24,099 bases of DNA from Sedimentisphaerales bacterium (lineage in GTDB: Bacteria; Planctomycetota; Phycisphaerae; Sedimentisphaerales; SG8-4), in NCBI GenBank assembly GCA_016928975.1, contig JAFGJR010000108.1:1-24099 (forward strand). The letters are read 5' to 3'. Every line of letters begins with the position of its first letter. The stretch's first letter is position 1. The notes under the pieces were generated by a model, which was not told the origin of the DNA, searched no databases, and saw only the letters and a program-made list of their open reading frames with translations. The translations under genes and the position numbers were made by a program. Positions 1 through 7,197 of the stretch are shown piece after piece.

Positions 1-188
1 ATCCGCTGGCTATCAGGCTCATTTCGGCCTCACCGCGTCTGGTACGGCTCATCAAGGGGCGCGACTCTCATTCGTCGCACTTCTGCCGGGAGTGTTCCGT
101 TGGGGACTATCATGCCGAGCGCCTGCGGGGCGCCTCTGGGAGTACTAGGACAAGGCGGGTGGAAGTGTCAAGGGGCAAGAGGGAGGTC

Positions 189-214
189 TGAAGTTTCAAG
201 TTTGAAGTTTGAAG
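189..214. repeat. Low-complexity direct repeat, AAGTTTGAAG type
   Basis: The stretch repeats the words AAGTTT, CAAGTTTGAAG and TTTGAAG two to three times. It is AT-rich inside a GC-rich setting and lies outside any gene. It resembles in style, but not in sequence, the other wordy repeats in this window near 2994, 3858, 4198 and 17134. Confidence 0.6.
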
Positions 215-506
215 CGTGAAGTCAGAGGCTTTATGGGCTCTGGGTTCTCTGTGGCCAAAGGGGTTTGAATCTGGGGAGACGTGGGGAGTCATCCGTTTTT
301 CCTGTCGTGCGTGAGGTGGTGCCCTGGAGTGGGTGCTTGTCCCGCGAGGTCCTCTTCGGGTATGGGGGCGCTGAAAAATCGGGCCGCTCTGCCGTGGCGA
401 GGAGTCGCAGGCCCGAGAATGAGTGACTTGGCGATGCTACGCGGGGCGCACGAAGTCGGCAGGATGTCCGGGGAATCGGCCGAGGTGTGCGGGCGATGTA
501 TCGCGC

Positions 507-535
507 TTGACAGGTCGCTCGTCTGCGGGTATAAT
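507..535 (+). promoter_or_regulatory. Consensus sigma-70 promoter
   Basis: TTGACA at 507-512 and TATAAT at 530-535 are separated by exactly 17 bases. Both boxes match the housekeeping consensus at every position. Transcription would start near 542 and read into the LamG gene at 695, leaving a leader of about 150 bases. The match is seen directly; activity is inferred. Confidence 0.75.
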
Positions 536-694
536 GACTGATAATCAAATGGGGCGGTGCAGGATAGTAGACTCCACGGAGGCGGGTGACAAGAAACACC
601 TGGCAGGGAGTGATAGCTGTAATGGGGGTCGACTGTGCGTCGAGAGATCGCCAGTCCACGGATCGCCGATCCGGCAAGAACAATGGGGGCAAAC

Positions 695-1570
695 ATGGGT
701 GGTCAAGCATTTCGCACGCTGCAAGGACGGAGACCGCGTGACATAGCGGTGGTCGGAGCACTGACGATTCTCGTCCTGGCGAGTGTCGGCACGGCTGACC
801 TGTCCGACGGCCTGCTGGTCTATTATCCGTTCGCCGGCAACGCCAACGATGCATCCGCGAACCACAACGATGGCACGGCCAGCGGCGCAACGCTGACCAC
901 GGACCGCCTCGGCGCCCCCGACAGCGCCTATTGTTTCGACGGACTCGATGACTCGATCAGCGCGCCTCACATGGACGCGTTCAACTCGGCGACCTTCACG
1001 ATCTCCGCGTGGGTTTGTCCGAGTGTCGATCTATCGGCCGGCGCCGGTGCGGCCACGGTCATCGCCCGGGGCGAGGATTTCACCACGGATCACATGGAGT
1101 CTTCTCTGGAGATCTTCGGACAGGACAATCCCTCGGGCAGTGGGGCCACGCTGTTCTACGAGGATTTGGCCGACCACGACCGCATGTACTGCTCCGGTTT
1201 CTTCCCGGAGCCGGATACGTGGACCCACCTGGCGGTCACCCGCGCGCTCGATGGGGAGGTGACTCTGTACAGCAATGCGACCGTCATCGGCCATTGGTAT
1301 GGCACTCCGAATCCGGCGACCTCCGACCAGGAGCTCACGATCGGTGCCCGGTGGTGGAGTCCGTCCACGACGGGACCTTATGAGCTGGCGGGGTTCTTCT
1401 CCGGTGCGATCGACGAAGTCCGCCTCTATGACCGTGCTCTTTCCGCCGACGAGATTCAGGACCTGATTCATGCCCCTATCCCCGGCGCTGCAATCCTCGG
1501 CGCGATCGGCCTGGGTTATGCCAGCCTGCGTCTGCGGCGAAGAAACATGTCGGCTACTGGCCGCGTCTGA
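695..1570 (+). CDS. Secreted LamG-domain protein with CTERM-like sorting tail
   Basis: Predicted 291-residue exported protein. An N-terminal signal peptide is visible: basic residues (GRRPRD), then the hydrophobic run IAVVGALTILVLASVGTA, then DLSDG. The rest is a concanavalin-A-like LamG fold with typical words YCFDGLDDSI, FTISAWVCPS, WTHLAVTR, LTIGARWW and IDEVRLYDRALSADEI. The C-terminus reads PIPGAAILGAIGLGYASLRL followed by RRR, a proline motif, hydrophobic helix and basic end, as in PEP-CTERM-like sorting signals processed by exosortase/archaeosortase systems. LamG domains often bind glycans, so a surface or extracellular matrix role is likely. The frame is open from a GTG at 635. ATG 695 is chosen because a GGGGG run lies just upstream and the signal peptide then starts close to the N-terminus; ATG 683 is possible. 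It is transcribed towards the flagellar cluster and looks unrelated to it. Confidence 0.8.
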   Translation: MGGQAFRTLQGRRPRDIAVVGALTILVLASVGTADLSDGLLVYYPFAGNANDASANHNDGTASGATLTTDRLGAPDSAYCFDGLDDSISAPHMDAFNSATFTISAWVCPSVDLSAGAGAATVIARGEDFTTDHMESSLEIFGQDNPSGSGATLFYEDLADHDRMYCSGFFPEPDTWTHLAVTRALDGEVTLYSNATVIGHWYGTPNPATSDQELTIGARWWSPSTTGPYELAGFFSGAIDEVRLYDRALSADEIQDLIHAPIPGAAILGAIGLGYASLRLRRRNMSATGRV

Positions 1571-1905
1571 TGTGGATTCTGGGGGACTCGCTCGCGCCGA
1601 AGATCAGTCGTGGTCCCCTCGCATAAAGGCACGAAGCCACAAAGGCAAGATCCGTACAGAAGACTTCTTTCCCGCTGTCACGCCCACAGTGCGACGACGA
1701 CCGCTCGCCTTGCCATTCTACCACGGCTTTCACTCGTGGCCACCTGCAATGAGACGAGGGCGAAGTACGGCGATTCCTTTCGACGGGATCGTCGGCCAAG
1801 AGAATCTCCCGAGCGCTGCGGGGCAGACGTGGCTTTCAGCTTCGCGGCGTACGGAGCACATTCCCCCAAGAGGAATCTCGGATCTCGAGATTCGAGTCCG
1901 AGGCG
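1571..1905. other. Intergenic region between convergent LamG and flhB genes
   Basis: No gene is recognised. Around 1622-1646 there is a wordy repeat of the type AAAGGCACGAAGCCACAAAG. The flhB-proximal end (1877-1902) forms a hairpin described separately. The remainder shows nothing clear. Confidence 0.6.
1877..1902 (-). terminator. Hairpin 3 bases past the flhB stop codon
   Basis: CTCGGA at 1877-1882 pairs with TCCGAG at 1897-1902, and CTCGA at 1884-1888 pairs with TCGAG at 1892-1896, with loop GAT and one bulged T. This gives an 11-bp stem directly downstream of flhB on its strand. There is no clear U-tract, so it could be a weak terminator or a 3' end stabiliser. Its sequence belongs to the same TCGAATCTC word family as the repeats at 17134-17164 and 17241-17266. 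Confidence 0.5.
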
Positions 1906-2988
1906 TCAGCCCCCGGTGGACGCTTTCTTCTTCTGACGGATGCGCAGGAGCATGGCCAGGACTTCGGCGACGGCGATGTAGAGGGATTCGGGGATGGGGT
2001 GGCCTGGCTTGACGGCGGCGTAGATGGCGCGGGCGACCTCGGGCCGGCGGACGATGGGGACGCCGTAAGCGCGGCCGATGCTGACGATCCGCTCGGCGAC
2101 GTGGTCGGCGCCTTTGGCGACCAGGACGGGGGCGTCCATCGTCCTGGGCTCGTAGCGCAGCGCGACCGCCACGTGCGTGGGGTTCACGAGGATGACGTTG
2201 GCCTTCGGGACCTCCTGCCTGAGGCGCTTGAACGACATCTCCATCTGGATTCGGCGGATTCTGGCCTTGATCTCGGGCGAGCCTTCGAGGTCCTTGCGTT
2301 CCTGCTTGACCTCCTGGCGGGTCATCTTCAACTCCTGGACGTGCTGCCATTTCTGATAGAGGGCGTCGGCCAGTCCGATGGCCAGCACGGCCAGGCTCAC
2401 GCGGAGGACCACGCCGAACAGGATCCTGGCTGTGGCGGTCACGATCTGCGTGGACCACGCCCACCGCAAGGCGGCCAGCGCGTCGAGCTTGTCGCGCAGA
2501 TACAGCCAGACGATGAGACTGACGAAGCACAGCTTTGCCACGGAGGCCAGCAGGTGAACCAGGGAGCGCTGGCTCAGCAGGTTCTGCACCACGGAGGCGG
2601 GATTGATCGCGTTCCATTTGAGCTTCAGCGCGTCGGGCGAGAAGCTCCAGCCGCTGACGGCGACACAGCCAAGGACACCGGCGGCGGTCAGAGCGGCCAG
2701 GAGAGGGAGCATTGCGACGGTGGCGTCGACGATCTCGTCACTGAAGAACCTCGCGAAGGCCTGGGAATCGCTGAACGCTCCGATCCTGGCGGAGAAGCCG
2801 GACTCCACTTTCAGACGGCACCAGCGAAACAGGCCCGGACCCAGCAGGACGAGGGTCAGCAGCAGGGTGACCAGCGTGACGGCCGTCGCCAGCTCCTGGC
2901 TGTGCGGCACCCGGCCGCCCTCACGGGCCTTCTGGAGCCGTCGCGGGGTGGGTTGTTCCGTCCTTTCGGCTGCTGGTTTCTCAGGCAT
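1906..2988 (-). CDS. flhB: Flagellar export gate / substrate-switch protein FlhB
   Basis: A 360-residue inner-membrane component of the flagellar type III export gate. It interacts with FliPQR and FlhA and switches export from rod/hook to filament substrates. The N-terminus AAERTEQPTPRRLQKAREGG is the family hallmark. About four hydrophobic segments follow (roughly 33-55, 92-112, 147-165 and 187-207), then the charged linker and the cytosolic domain. The autocleavage motif NPTH is at 269-272, inside the typical context VILVNPTHVAVALRYE; cleavage is expected between N269 and P270. Length is normal. It is the last gene of the minus-strand cluster, 115 bases after fliR, the gap being filled by a quasi-palindromic repeat. 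flhA, which often follows, is absent here. Confidence 0.97.
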   Translation of the reverse strand: MPEKPAAERTEQPTPRRLQKAREGGRVPHSQELATAVTLVTLLLTLVLLGPGLFRWCRLKVESGFSARIGAFSDSQAFARFFSDEIVDATVAMLPLLAALTAAGVLGCVAVSGWSFSPDALKLKWNAINPASVVQNLLSQRSLVHLLASVAKLCFVSLIVWLYLRDKLDALAALRWAWSTQIVTATARILFGVVLRVSLAVLAIGLADALYQKWQHVQELKMTRQEVKQERKDLEGSPEIKARIRRIQMEMSFKRLRQEVPKANVILVNPTHVAVALRYEPRTMDAPVLVAKGADHVAERIVSIGRAYGVPIVRRPEVARAIYAAVKPGHPIPESLYIAVAEVLAMLLRIRQKKKASTGG

Positions 2989-2993
2989 AGAAG

Positions 2994-3103
2994 CAAATCA
3001 AAAATCAAAGATCAAGAATCAAAGATGTGGAGTCGCCTTCGGCGACAGCCTTTCTTGAGCTTTGATCTGTGGTTTTGATTTTTGCATTTTGATGTTTGAT
3101 TTC
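2994..3103. repeat. Quasi-palindromic AATCAAA/TTTGATT repeat between fliR and flhB
   Basis: Almost the whole fliR-flhB gap is an imperfect inverted repeat. AT-rich words (AATCAAA, GATCAA) at 2994-3026 face their complements (TTTGATT, TTGATC) at 3056-3103. An 11-bp perfect pairing is CAAAAATCAAA at 2999-3009 with 3074-3084. The centre holds a GC-rich hairpin, GTCGCC/GGCGAC with loop TTC, at 3032-3046. In the fliR-flhB transcript this could fold into a long stem. Confidence 0.7.
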
Positions 3104-3838
3104 CTATAACGGCAGGAGTCTCGTCATCCAATTGGCCATTTCCGTCACGAAGCTGTTGATGAAGGGCAGAAAGACCGCGGTCAGGAACAACCCCAGTGCG
3201 GCCCGCACGGGCATGCTGAGGAACAGGACGTCCATCTCAGGGACCAGTCGGGCCAGCAGGGCCAACGTCACCATGAGGACCAGGAACGCCGCAAGCATCG
3301 GGGCCGCCAGGCGCAGGGCGGCGACGAACATGGCCGTGCTCGTGTTGACCACTCCGCCGGCCAGCAGAGGGATCGTCGGCATCGTGCCCGGCGGGAAGGC
3401 GTCGTAGCTCCTGGACAGCGCCAAAAGAAACAGATGATGGCCGTTGGCACTGAGGAACAGCAGGACGAAGACCATCTCGACCAGGCTGGCGAAGGGGTTG
3501 GTCTCGGTTTCCGTCAGGGGGTCGACAATTTCGGACATGGTCAGTCCCATCTGCTGCTCGATGATCTGGCCGCTGAGCTGCACGACGGAGAACAGCAGGG
3601 CGATGATCAACCCCAGGGCCAGACCGTATATGGCCTCGGCGCACAGCAGCAGGATCGCTGTCAGCACTGTGGCGTGCGCGACACTTGCCGGCAGGGGGGC
3701 GGTGAAGTAGAAGAACAGCGACAGCAGCACCGTGGCCGCCACTTTGATCTGGACGGGAATGGTCTTCCATCCGAAAACCGGCAGGACCACGAAGAACGCG
3801 GAAATTCGGGTCAGCACGAGAGCGAAGCCGAGCAGCAT
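3104..3838 (-). CDS. fliR: Flagellar export gate protein FliR
   Basis: A 244-residue polytopic membrane protein of the FliPQR export channel at the centre of the basal body. The N-terminus MLLGFALVLTRISAFFVVLP followed by FGWKTIPVQIKVAATVLLSL matches the FliR family (arginine in the first helix, P-x-KV motif). About six hydrophobic stretches are visible. The start is a little shorter than in enterobacterial FliR, but an upstream in-frame stop (TGA, in the repeat before the gene) precludes a long extension, and AGGG lies six bases before ATG 3838, so the start is sound. It lies between fliQ and flhB in the standard order. Confidence 0.95.
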   Translation of the reverse strand: MLLGFALVLTRISAFFVVLPVFGWKTIPVQIKVAATVLLSLFFYFTAPLPASVAHATVLTAILLLCAEAIYGLALGLIIALLFSVVQLSGQIIEQQMGLTMSEIVDPLTETETNPFASLVEMVFVLLFLSANGHHLFLLALSRSYDAFPPGTMPTIPLLAGGVVNTSTAMFVAALRLAAPMLAAFLVLMVTLALLARLVPEMDVLFLSMPVRAALGLFLTAVFLPFINSFVTEMANWMTRLLPL

Positions 3839-3857
3839 GGGAACCCTCGTGACATAT

Positions 3858-3889
3858 GATTTATGATTTGCGATCAGAAATCATAAATC
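3858..3889. repeat. Perfect 12-bp hairpin repeat between fliQ and fliR
   Basis: GATTTATGATTT at 3858-3869 and AAATCATAAATC at 3878-3889 are perfect inverted copies around an 8-base loop. Related words (CACATCACAAATCG) continue to 3907. The AT-rich repeat occupies most of the 72-base fliQ-fliR gap and differs in sequence from those in the neighbouring gaps. No U-tract follows on the minus strand, so termination is not obvious. Confidence 0.75.
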
Positions 3890-3910
3890 GCACATCACAA
3901 ATCGTAAATG

Positions 3911-4183
3911 TCAATGTGCGCCCATATTCTGGATGTTGGCGAAGATCTCCATTGTGAATCGCAGCGCCACCTGAAGCGTCCAACTGCCGAACAACAACGT
4001 CACGACCCCGACCGCCAGCAGCTTCGGCACGAAGGCCAGGGTCATGTCGCGAATGGAGGTGACCGCCTGCACGAGCGTGATGACGATGCCGACGACCAGG
4101 CAGGTCAGCAGGATCGGCGCCGACAGGAGCAGGGCCGTCTCCAACGTGTGGCGTCCCAGGTACAACACGAAGCTGCTATCCAC
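3911..4183 (-). CDS. fliQ: Flagellar export gate protein FliQ
   Basis: A 90-residue protein with two membrane helices (about 15-40 and 52-75), a component of the FliPQR channel. Family words are seen: LLLSAPILLTCLVVGIVITL, QAVTSIRDMTLAFVPKLLAV. The start is GTG 4183, because GGAGG lies six bases upstream and the resulting length equals the usual 89-90 residues. The frame remains open upstream to an ATG at 4264, but that extension reads MRIGDCGLRKTPDTNPQSEI, which is simply translated intergenic repeat. Automated annotation may wrongly include it. Confidence 0.95.
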   Translation of the reverse strand: MDSSFVLYLGRHTLETALLLSAPILLTCLVVGIVITLVQAVTSIRDMTLAFVPKLLAVGVVTLLFGSWTLQVALRFTMEIFANIQNMGAH

Positions 4184-4197
4184 GGTGATCCTCCATC

Positions 4198-4274
4198 GAT
4201 TGCGGATTTCGGATTGTGGATTTGTGTCGGGAGTCTTTCTCAATCCGCAATCCCCGATCCGCAATCCACAATTG
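4198..4274. repeat. GGATTGCGGATT-type inverted repeat between fliP and fliQ
   Basis: The 93-base fliP-fliQ gap contains words GATTGCGGATTTCGGATTG at 4198-4216 and complementary words (CAATCCGCAATCC, GATCCGCAATCC) at 4241-4274. A perfect 10-bp pairing is 4198-4207 with 4257-4266. The repeat reaches to within three bases of the fliP stop codon. It overlaps the spurious N-terminal extension of the fliQ frame. Confidence 0.7.
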
Positions 4275-4276
4275 AG

Positions 4277-5116
4277 TTACCGAAATCCCAGGCTCAGACT
4301 CTTGGCGAGCAGGCCCCAGCCGTCGACGAGAATGAACAGAATCAATTTGAACGGCAGGGAGATCATGACCGGCGGCAGCATGATCATGCCGGCGCTAAGC
4401 AGGATGCTGGCGATCACCATATCGATCAGCAGGAACGGGATGAACAGCAGGCAGCCGATCTCGAACGCAGTGCGGAACTCGCTGATGATGAACGCGGGAA
4501 TGACGATGTACATCGGGATGTCCATCGCGGTGGCCGGGGCGGGGGCCTTGGCCATCTGCACGAAGAGGGCCAGGTCGGCCTTTCGGCTCTGGCGGAGCAT
4601 GAACTCCTTGACGCAGTCGCCGGCCTTCTGTGCGGCGGCGCCGAAGCTGATCTGGTCCGCCAGGTAGGGCTGAATCGCCTCCATGTTCATCTTCGCGTAG
4701 GTCGGCGCCATCGTATAGAAGGTCAGGAACAGGCCCAGACCCATGATGGCGATCGTCGGCGGGATCGTCTGCGTGGTCAGGGCGCGACGAACGAAGGACA
4801 GCACGATGACGATTCGCGTGAACGAGGTCATCATCACCAGAAGACTCGGCAGGATCGTCAGGGCCCCGAAGATGATCACCAGCTTGACCGGCGTGGACCA
4901 CTCGTTGCCCTCGCCTTTCTGCGAGGTGGCCTTCTCCATGACGGAGACCAGCTCGCCGATGCTCGGAACGTTGTTGGCGGGAGCGGTCTTGGGGTCGCTC
5001 GTGCTCATCGGCGGCATGGCCGGCGGCGCGGGCATTCGATTTGCCTGCCCGTGTGCCGTGGCGGCGAAGAGCAGGAGGAAGACCAGGACAGCGATTGTCT
5101 GCATCCGTCGCGACAT
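4277..5116 (-). CDS. fliP: Flagellar export gate protein FliP
   Basis: A 279-residue export-channel subunit that assembles with FliQ and FliR at the inner membrane. A cleavable signal peptide is visible (MSRRMQTIAVLVFLLLFAAT ending AHGQ), as known for FliP, followed by a Pro-rich linker. Family signatures are PSLLVMMTSFTRIVIVLSFV at about 90-109 and FIISEFRTAFEIGCLLFIPF at about 209-228, then the last helices with MLPPVMISLPFKLILFILVD. The length is slightly above the usual 245-250 because of the linker. ATG 5116 abuts the fliO stop codon (TAAATG), so the two genes are probably translationally coupled. Confidence 0.97.
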   Translation of the reverse strand: MSRRMQTIAVLVFLLLFAATAHGQANRMPAPPAMPPMSTSDPKTAPANNVPSIGELVSVMEKATSQKGEGNEWSTPVKLVIIFGALTILPSLLVMMTSFTRIVIVLSFVRRALTTQTIPPTIAIMGLGLFLTFYTMAPTYAKMNMEAIQPYLADQISFGAAAQKAGDCVKEFMLRQSRKADLALFVQMAKAPAPATAMDIPMYIVIPAFIISEFRTAFEIGCLLFIPFLLIDMVIASILLSAGMIMLPPVMISLPFKLILFILVDGWGLLAKSLSLGFR

Positions 5117-5593
5117 TTACAGCCTCACCGCATCATCCGAGGATTCCTGTTTCGCTGCTTCCAGCCACGTGTCGGTCAGGTCGGCCAGGGCGGTAACGCT
5201 GTCATTCGTGCTTCCGATGAGCAGCTTGTGGTGGCCGATCTCGACGAGGTGAAGGGCCTTGCGCGGCCCGAGATAGGCGGTCTCGCGGACGCGAATCTCC
5301 TTGCCGGGCGCGTTTGTGACCTTCGGCAGCACCTTTTTGGACATGTACACCATGCCCACCCCCAGCCCGGCCACCAGAAGGATACAGAGCATCATTCTGG
5401 CGAAGAGCCCTCGACCGTTGAAGGACGCATCCATCCGGCTCGCCAGGTTCGGATCGGTCAGGAACGAGGTGTTGCGGTCCGTCGTTACCGGCTGGGCCTT
5501 CTGATCGGCGGACCGGGCGGCGATACTGATCCATCCGCCGCCGATCAACAGCGCCAGACACAGAATGAACACTCGTTTCTTGCTGCGAATCAC
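5117..5593 (-). CDS. fliO: FliO-like flagellar biosynthesis protein
   Basis: A 158-residue protein that, in the FliO family, helps FliP assemble into the export gate. It has an N-terminal signal-like segment (residues 8-25) and a second membrane helix ARMMLCILLVAGLGVGMVYM at about 65-84, then a small cytosolic domain with the recognisable FliO words IRVRETAYLGPRKALHLVEI, HKLLIGSTNDSVTALADL. The start is GTG 5593, preceded only by a weak purine-rich site. Position directly before fliP supports the call. A sigma-54-type promoter lies about 60 bases upstream (5652-5667), so fliO probably heads the export-gate transcription unit. Confidence 0.9.
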   Translation of the reverse strand: MIRSKKRVFILCLALLIGGGWISIAARSADQKAQPVTTDRNTSFLTDPNLASRMDASFNGRGLFARMMLCILLVAGLGVGMVYMSKKVLPKVTNAPGKEIRVRETAYLGPRKALHLVEIGHHKLLIGSTNDSVTALADLTDTWLEAAKQESSDDAVRL

Positions 5594-5651
5594 GCTCGAC
5601 TCGTCTTCTCAAAGAGTAGACATTGTCCTTCCGACGATTCTCGAATGGATG

Positions 5652-5667
5652 TGCAAACGGCGTACCA
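5652..5667 (-). promoter_or_regulatory. Sigma-54-type promoter before fliO
   Basis: On the minus strand the sequence is TGGTACGCCGTTTGCA. It matches the sigma-54 consensus TGGCACG-N4-TTGCA with one change (C to T at the fourth base) and correct GG-to-GC spacing. The start site would be near 5641, about 48 bases before the fliO GTG. It lies in the only long gap (177 bases) between motB and fliO, which supports it. Confidence 0.7.
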
Positions 5668-5770
5668 GGACTGGGATTCGTGCTTGGGCGAGCGCCGGAC
5701 GGGGTCGTGACCGGCGAGGTGACTGAAGAATAGTCGTCTTGTCGAAGAAATAGACGGTCTGCCGAGCGGG

Positions 5771-6535
5771 TCAGTTGCCCGGCCTGAGCACTGCTACGGC
5801 GATGTAGGATTGCCGGGAGACCGGGCCGTCTCGTTTCACCCAGTCGCCTCCGGCCGCCGCGCCCCAGGAGAAGACACGGCAGCTCGCCTCCGCAGGAAGG
5901 TCCTTCTGGAGGAAATCAGCCACCGCCTGGGCCCGCCGGGCGGAGACCAGCCATCGGTCCCTTTCGTTCGGCTCGTCGGGTGCCAATCCGACGACGTAGA
6001 GCTGGAGCCCCTCGACCGAGGCAAAACCAGTGAGGTTCTTCGTGAACGTCCGAAGATACTGCATGGCGGACTCGTTCAAAGTGGCCTGTCCTGCGGCGAA
6101 TGTAATTGGCAAGACGACGAAGTTGGGGTTTCGGCCGCGGACCTGGGCCTCGTAGGTCTTGCCGTGTCCCTGCAACCGCAGGAAGGTGCGGCGGAGCTTC
6201 TCCTCGCGGCCGTCGATGGTCCTCTGGGCATCCGGGTCATCTCCGTCGCTGATCGGGTAATAGACTTTGGGGCTGTCGAATTCCAGTCCTTCGCCGGCAG
6301 ACCCAAACAAGCCCGGCATCCCAAACCCTGCGATGGACCTTCTGAATCCGTACAGGGTCTTCTCGAAGATCCCTTCGCCTTCGTTGCACAGCTTGCCGCT
6401 GCGAGCGGTGGACATGGTCAGCAGCATGACGAAGAAGGCCATCAGCAGCGAGATCATATCCGCAAAGGAGATGATCCACAGCGGCGCGCTCTCGCCTTTC
6501 TCTTCCTGAGGAAGTGCGGGCTTGTCCTTCTTCAT
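5771..6535 (-). CDS. Second MotB-like stator protein (OmpA-type C-terminus)
   Basis: A 254-residue MotB family protein. The N-terminal transmembrane helix SAPLWIISFADMISLLMAFF contains the ion-conducting aspartate at D26 (SFAD motif). The periplasmic part carries a divergent OmpA-like peptidoglycan-binding domain with FAAGQATLNESAMQYLRTF and RDRWLVSARRAQAVADFL. It starts with ATG 6535 overlapping the TGA of the preceding motB by four bases (ATGA), so both are co-translated. With its sister gene it gives a motA-motB-motB order, hence two alternative or mixed B subunits for one MotA. The two are clearly different downstream of the helix, so this is an old duplication and not a recent one. Confidence 0.9.
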   Translation of the reverse strand: MKKDKPALPQEEKGESAPLWIISFADMISLLMAFFVMLLTMSTARSGKLCNEGEGIFEKTLYGFRRSIAGFGMPGLFGSAGEGLEFDSPKVYYPISDGDDPDAQRTIDGREEKLRRTFLRLQGHGKTYEAQVRGRNPNFVVLPITFAAGQATLNESAMQYLRTFTKNLTGFASVEGLQLYVVGLAPDEPNERDRWLVSARRAQAVADFLQKDLPAEASCRVFSWGAAAGGDWVKRDGPVSRQSYIAVAVLRPGN

Positions 6536-7197
6536 TTGTACGTGCCTTCGTCCAGGATTGCGATTTCGAGGATTCTCTCGGAGCTGCGTTCCGCATCCGG
6601 CAACGTGCCCCGAGTCCCGATGCAGCAGCGATCCTTCGAGACTCCCTTTGTGGTGAGGTAGTGGATCGCGAGGACGGCTCTGCGCAGTCCCAGCTCCAGG
6701 TCCGGGCCGGGGCCGCTCTCGGCGAGCACGACCCGGCCGGGCGTCCCGGCGGCGAAGGCTGCCAGGGCATCGAGGAAATCGCGGCCGTTGCGGGACAGGG
6801 TCGTCCCGGCGCCCCAGAACGCCTCGGTCGATTGGATGGTGAACACCTTGCGCGCCTTGAAATCCGGCGCCTGGGTCTCGGCGAGCAGGCCCTTTCCCTG
6901 CTGTTCTTCGAGCGTCGGCTTGTCACTGCCCTTCTCCTGCTGGCCGGCAGCGACGGCCTGGGGCCCGACCGCCGATCGGGGGCGGACGGAATGCCAGCCG
7001 CCGTAGAAGTTGGGCGATAGCGCGGTAGTGATGGCCTTCTGTAGCTTCTCCGCCTCCGCCGGACCGAAGCTGGAGAACGTCGAGAGCATGACAAAGAACG
7101 CCATGAGCAGCGACATCATGTCCGCGAAGGAGATAATCCAGAGCGGTGCGCTCTCGGCGGATTCTTCTTCCTGTTTTGGTTTCGGCTTATGTGCCAT
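6532..7197 (-). CDS. motB: MotB-like stator protein
   Basis: A 221-residue MotB family protein that would anchor the MotA stator ring to peptidoglycan and form the ion channel. The helix SAPLWIISFADMMSLLMAFF is nearly identical to that of the next gene, with the channel aspartate at D26. A longer linker and a strongly divergent OmpA-like domain follow (RNGRDFLDALAAFAAGTPGR, DLELGLRRAVLAIHYL). ATG 7197 is chosen: its A is the last base of the motA stop codon (TGATG, one-base overlap), and the protein then begins MAHKPKPKQEEE like its paralogue. The frame is open further upstream to 7296, but that part overlaps motA. Confidence 0.9.
   Translation of the reverse strand: MAHKPKPKQEEESAESAPLWIISFADMMSLLMAFFVMLSTFSSFGPAEAEKLQKAITTALSPNFYGGWHSVRPRSAVGPQAVAAGQQEKGSDKPTLEEQQGKGLLAETQAPDFKARKVFTIQSTEAFWGAGTTLSRNGRDFLDALAAFAAGTPGRVVLAESGPGPDLELGLRRAVLAIHYLTTKGVSKDRCCIGTRGTLPDAERSSERILEIAILDEGTYK

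Larger units (their letters stand above)
1..694. other. Region without a convincing gene
   Basis: I see no recognisable protein in either strand. The open frames here translate to Arg/Ser/Pro-rich or repeat-derived peptides with no known motif. Positions 189-214 hold a short low-complexity direct repeat built on AAGTTTGAAG. Positions 507-535 carry a consensus sigma-70 promoter, and 542-694 would be the leader of the LamG gene. A small hairpin (CGGATC, loop GCC, GATCCG) lies near 658-673 in that leader. The left part may belong to the upstream region of a gene outside the window. Confidence 0.6.

Noticed and set aside
110..292. 60-codon minus-strand frame near the left end
   Set aside because: The peptide (TLQTSNLKLQTS) is translated direct repeat, not a protein.
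549..746. Small plus-strand frame in the LamG leader
   Set aside because: No ribosome binding site or motif, and it overlaps the real LamG start.
1999..3078. Long open frame on the plus strand opposite flhB
   Set aside because: It is the reverse-strand shadow of flhB; the peptide is Gly/Asp/Gln-rich with no motif, a usual effect of high GC codon use.
3908..5710. Long plus-strand frame (about 600 codons) opposite fliQ, fliP and fliO
   Set aside because: Rich in His, Arg, Asp and Gln and crossing three genes and two gaps; it is a shadow frame without family resemblance.
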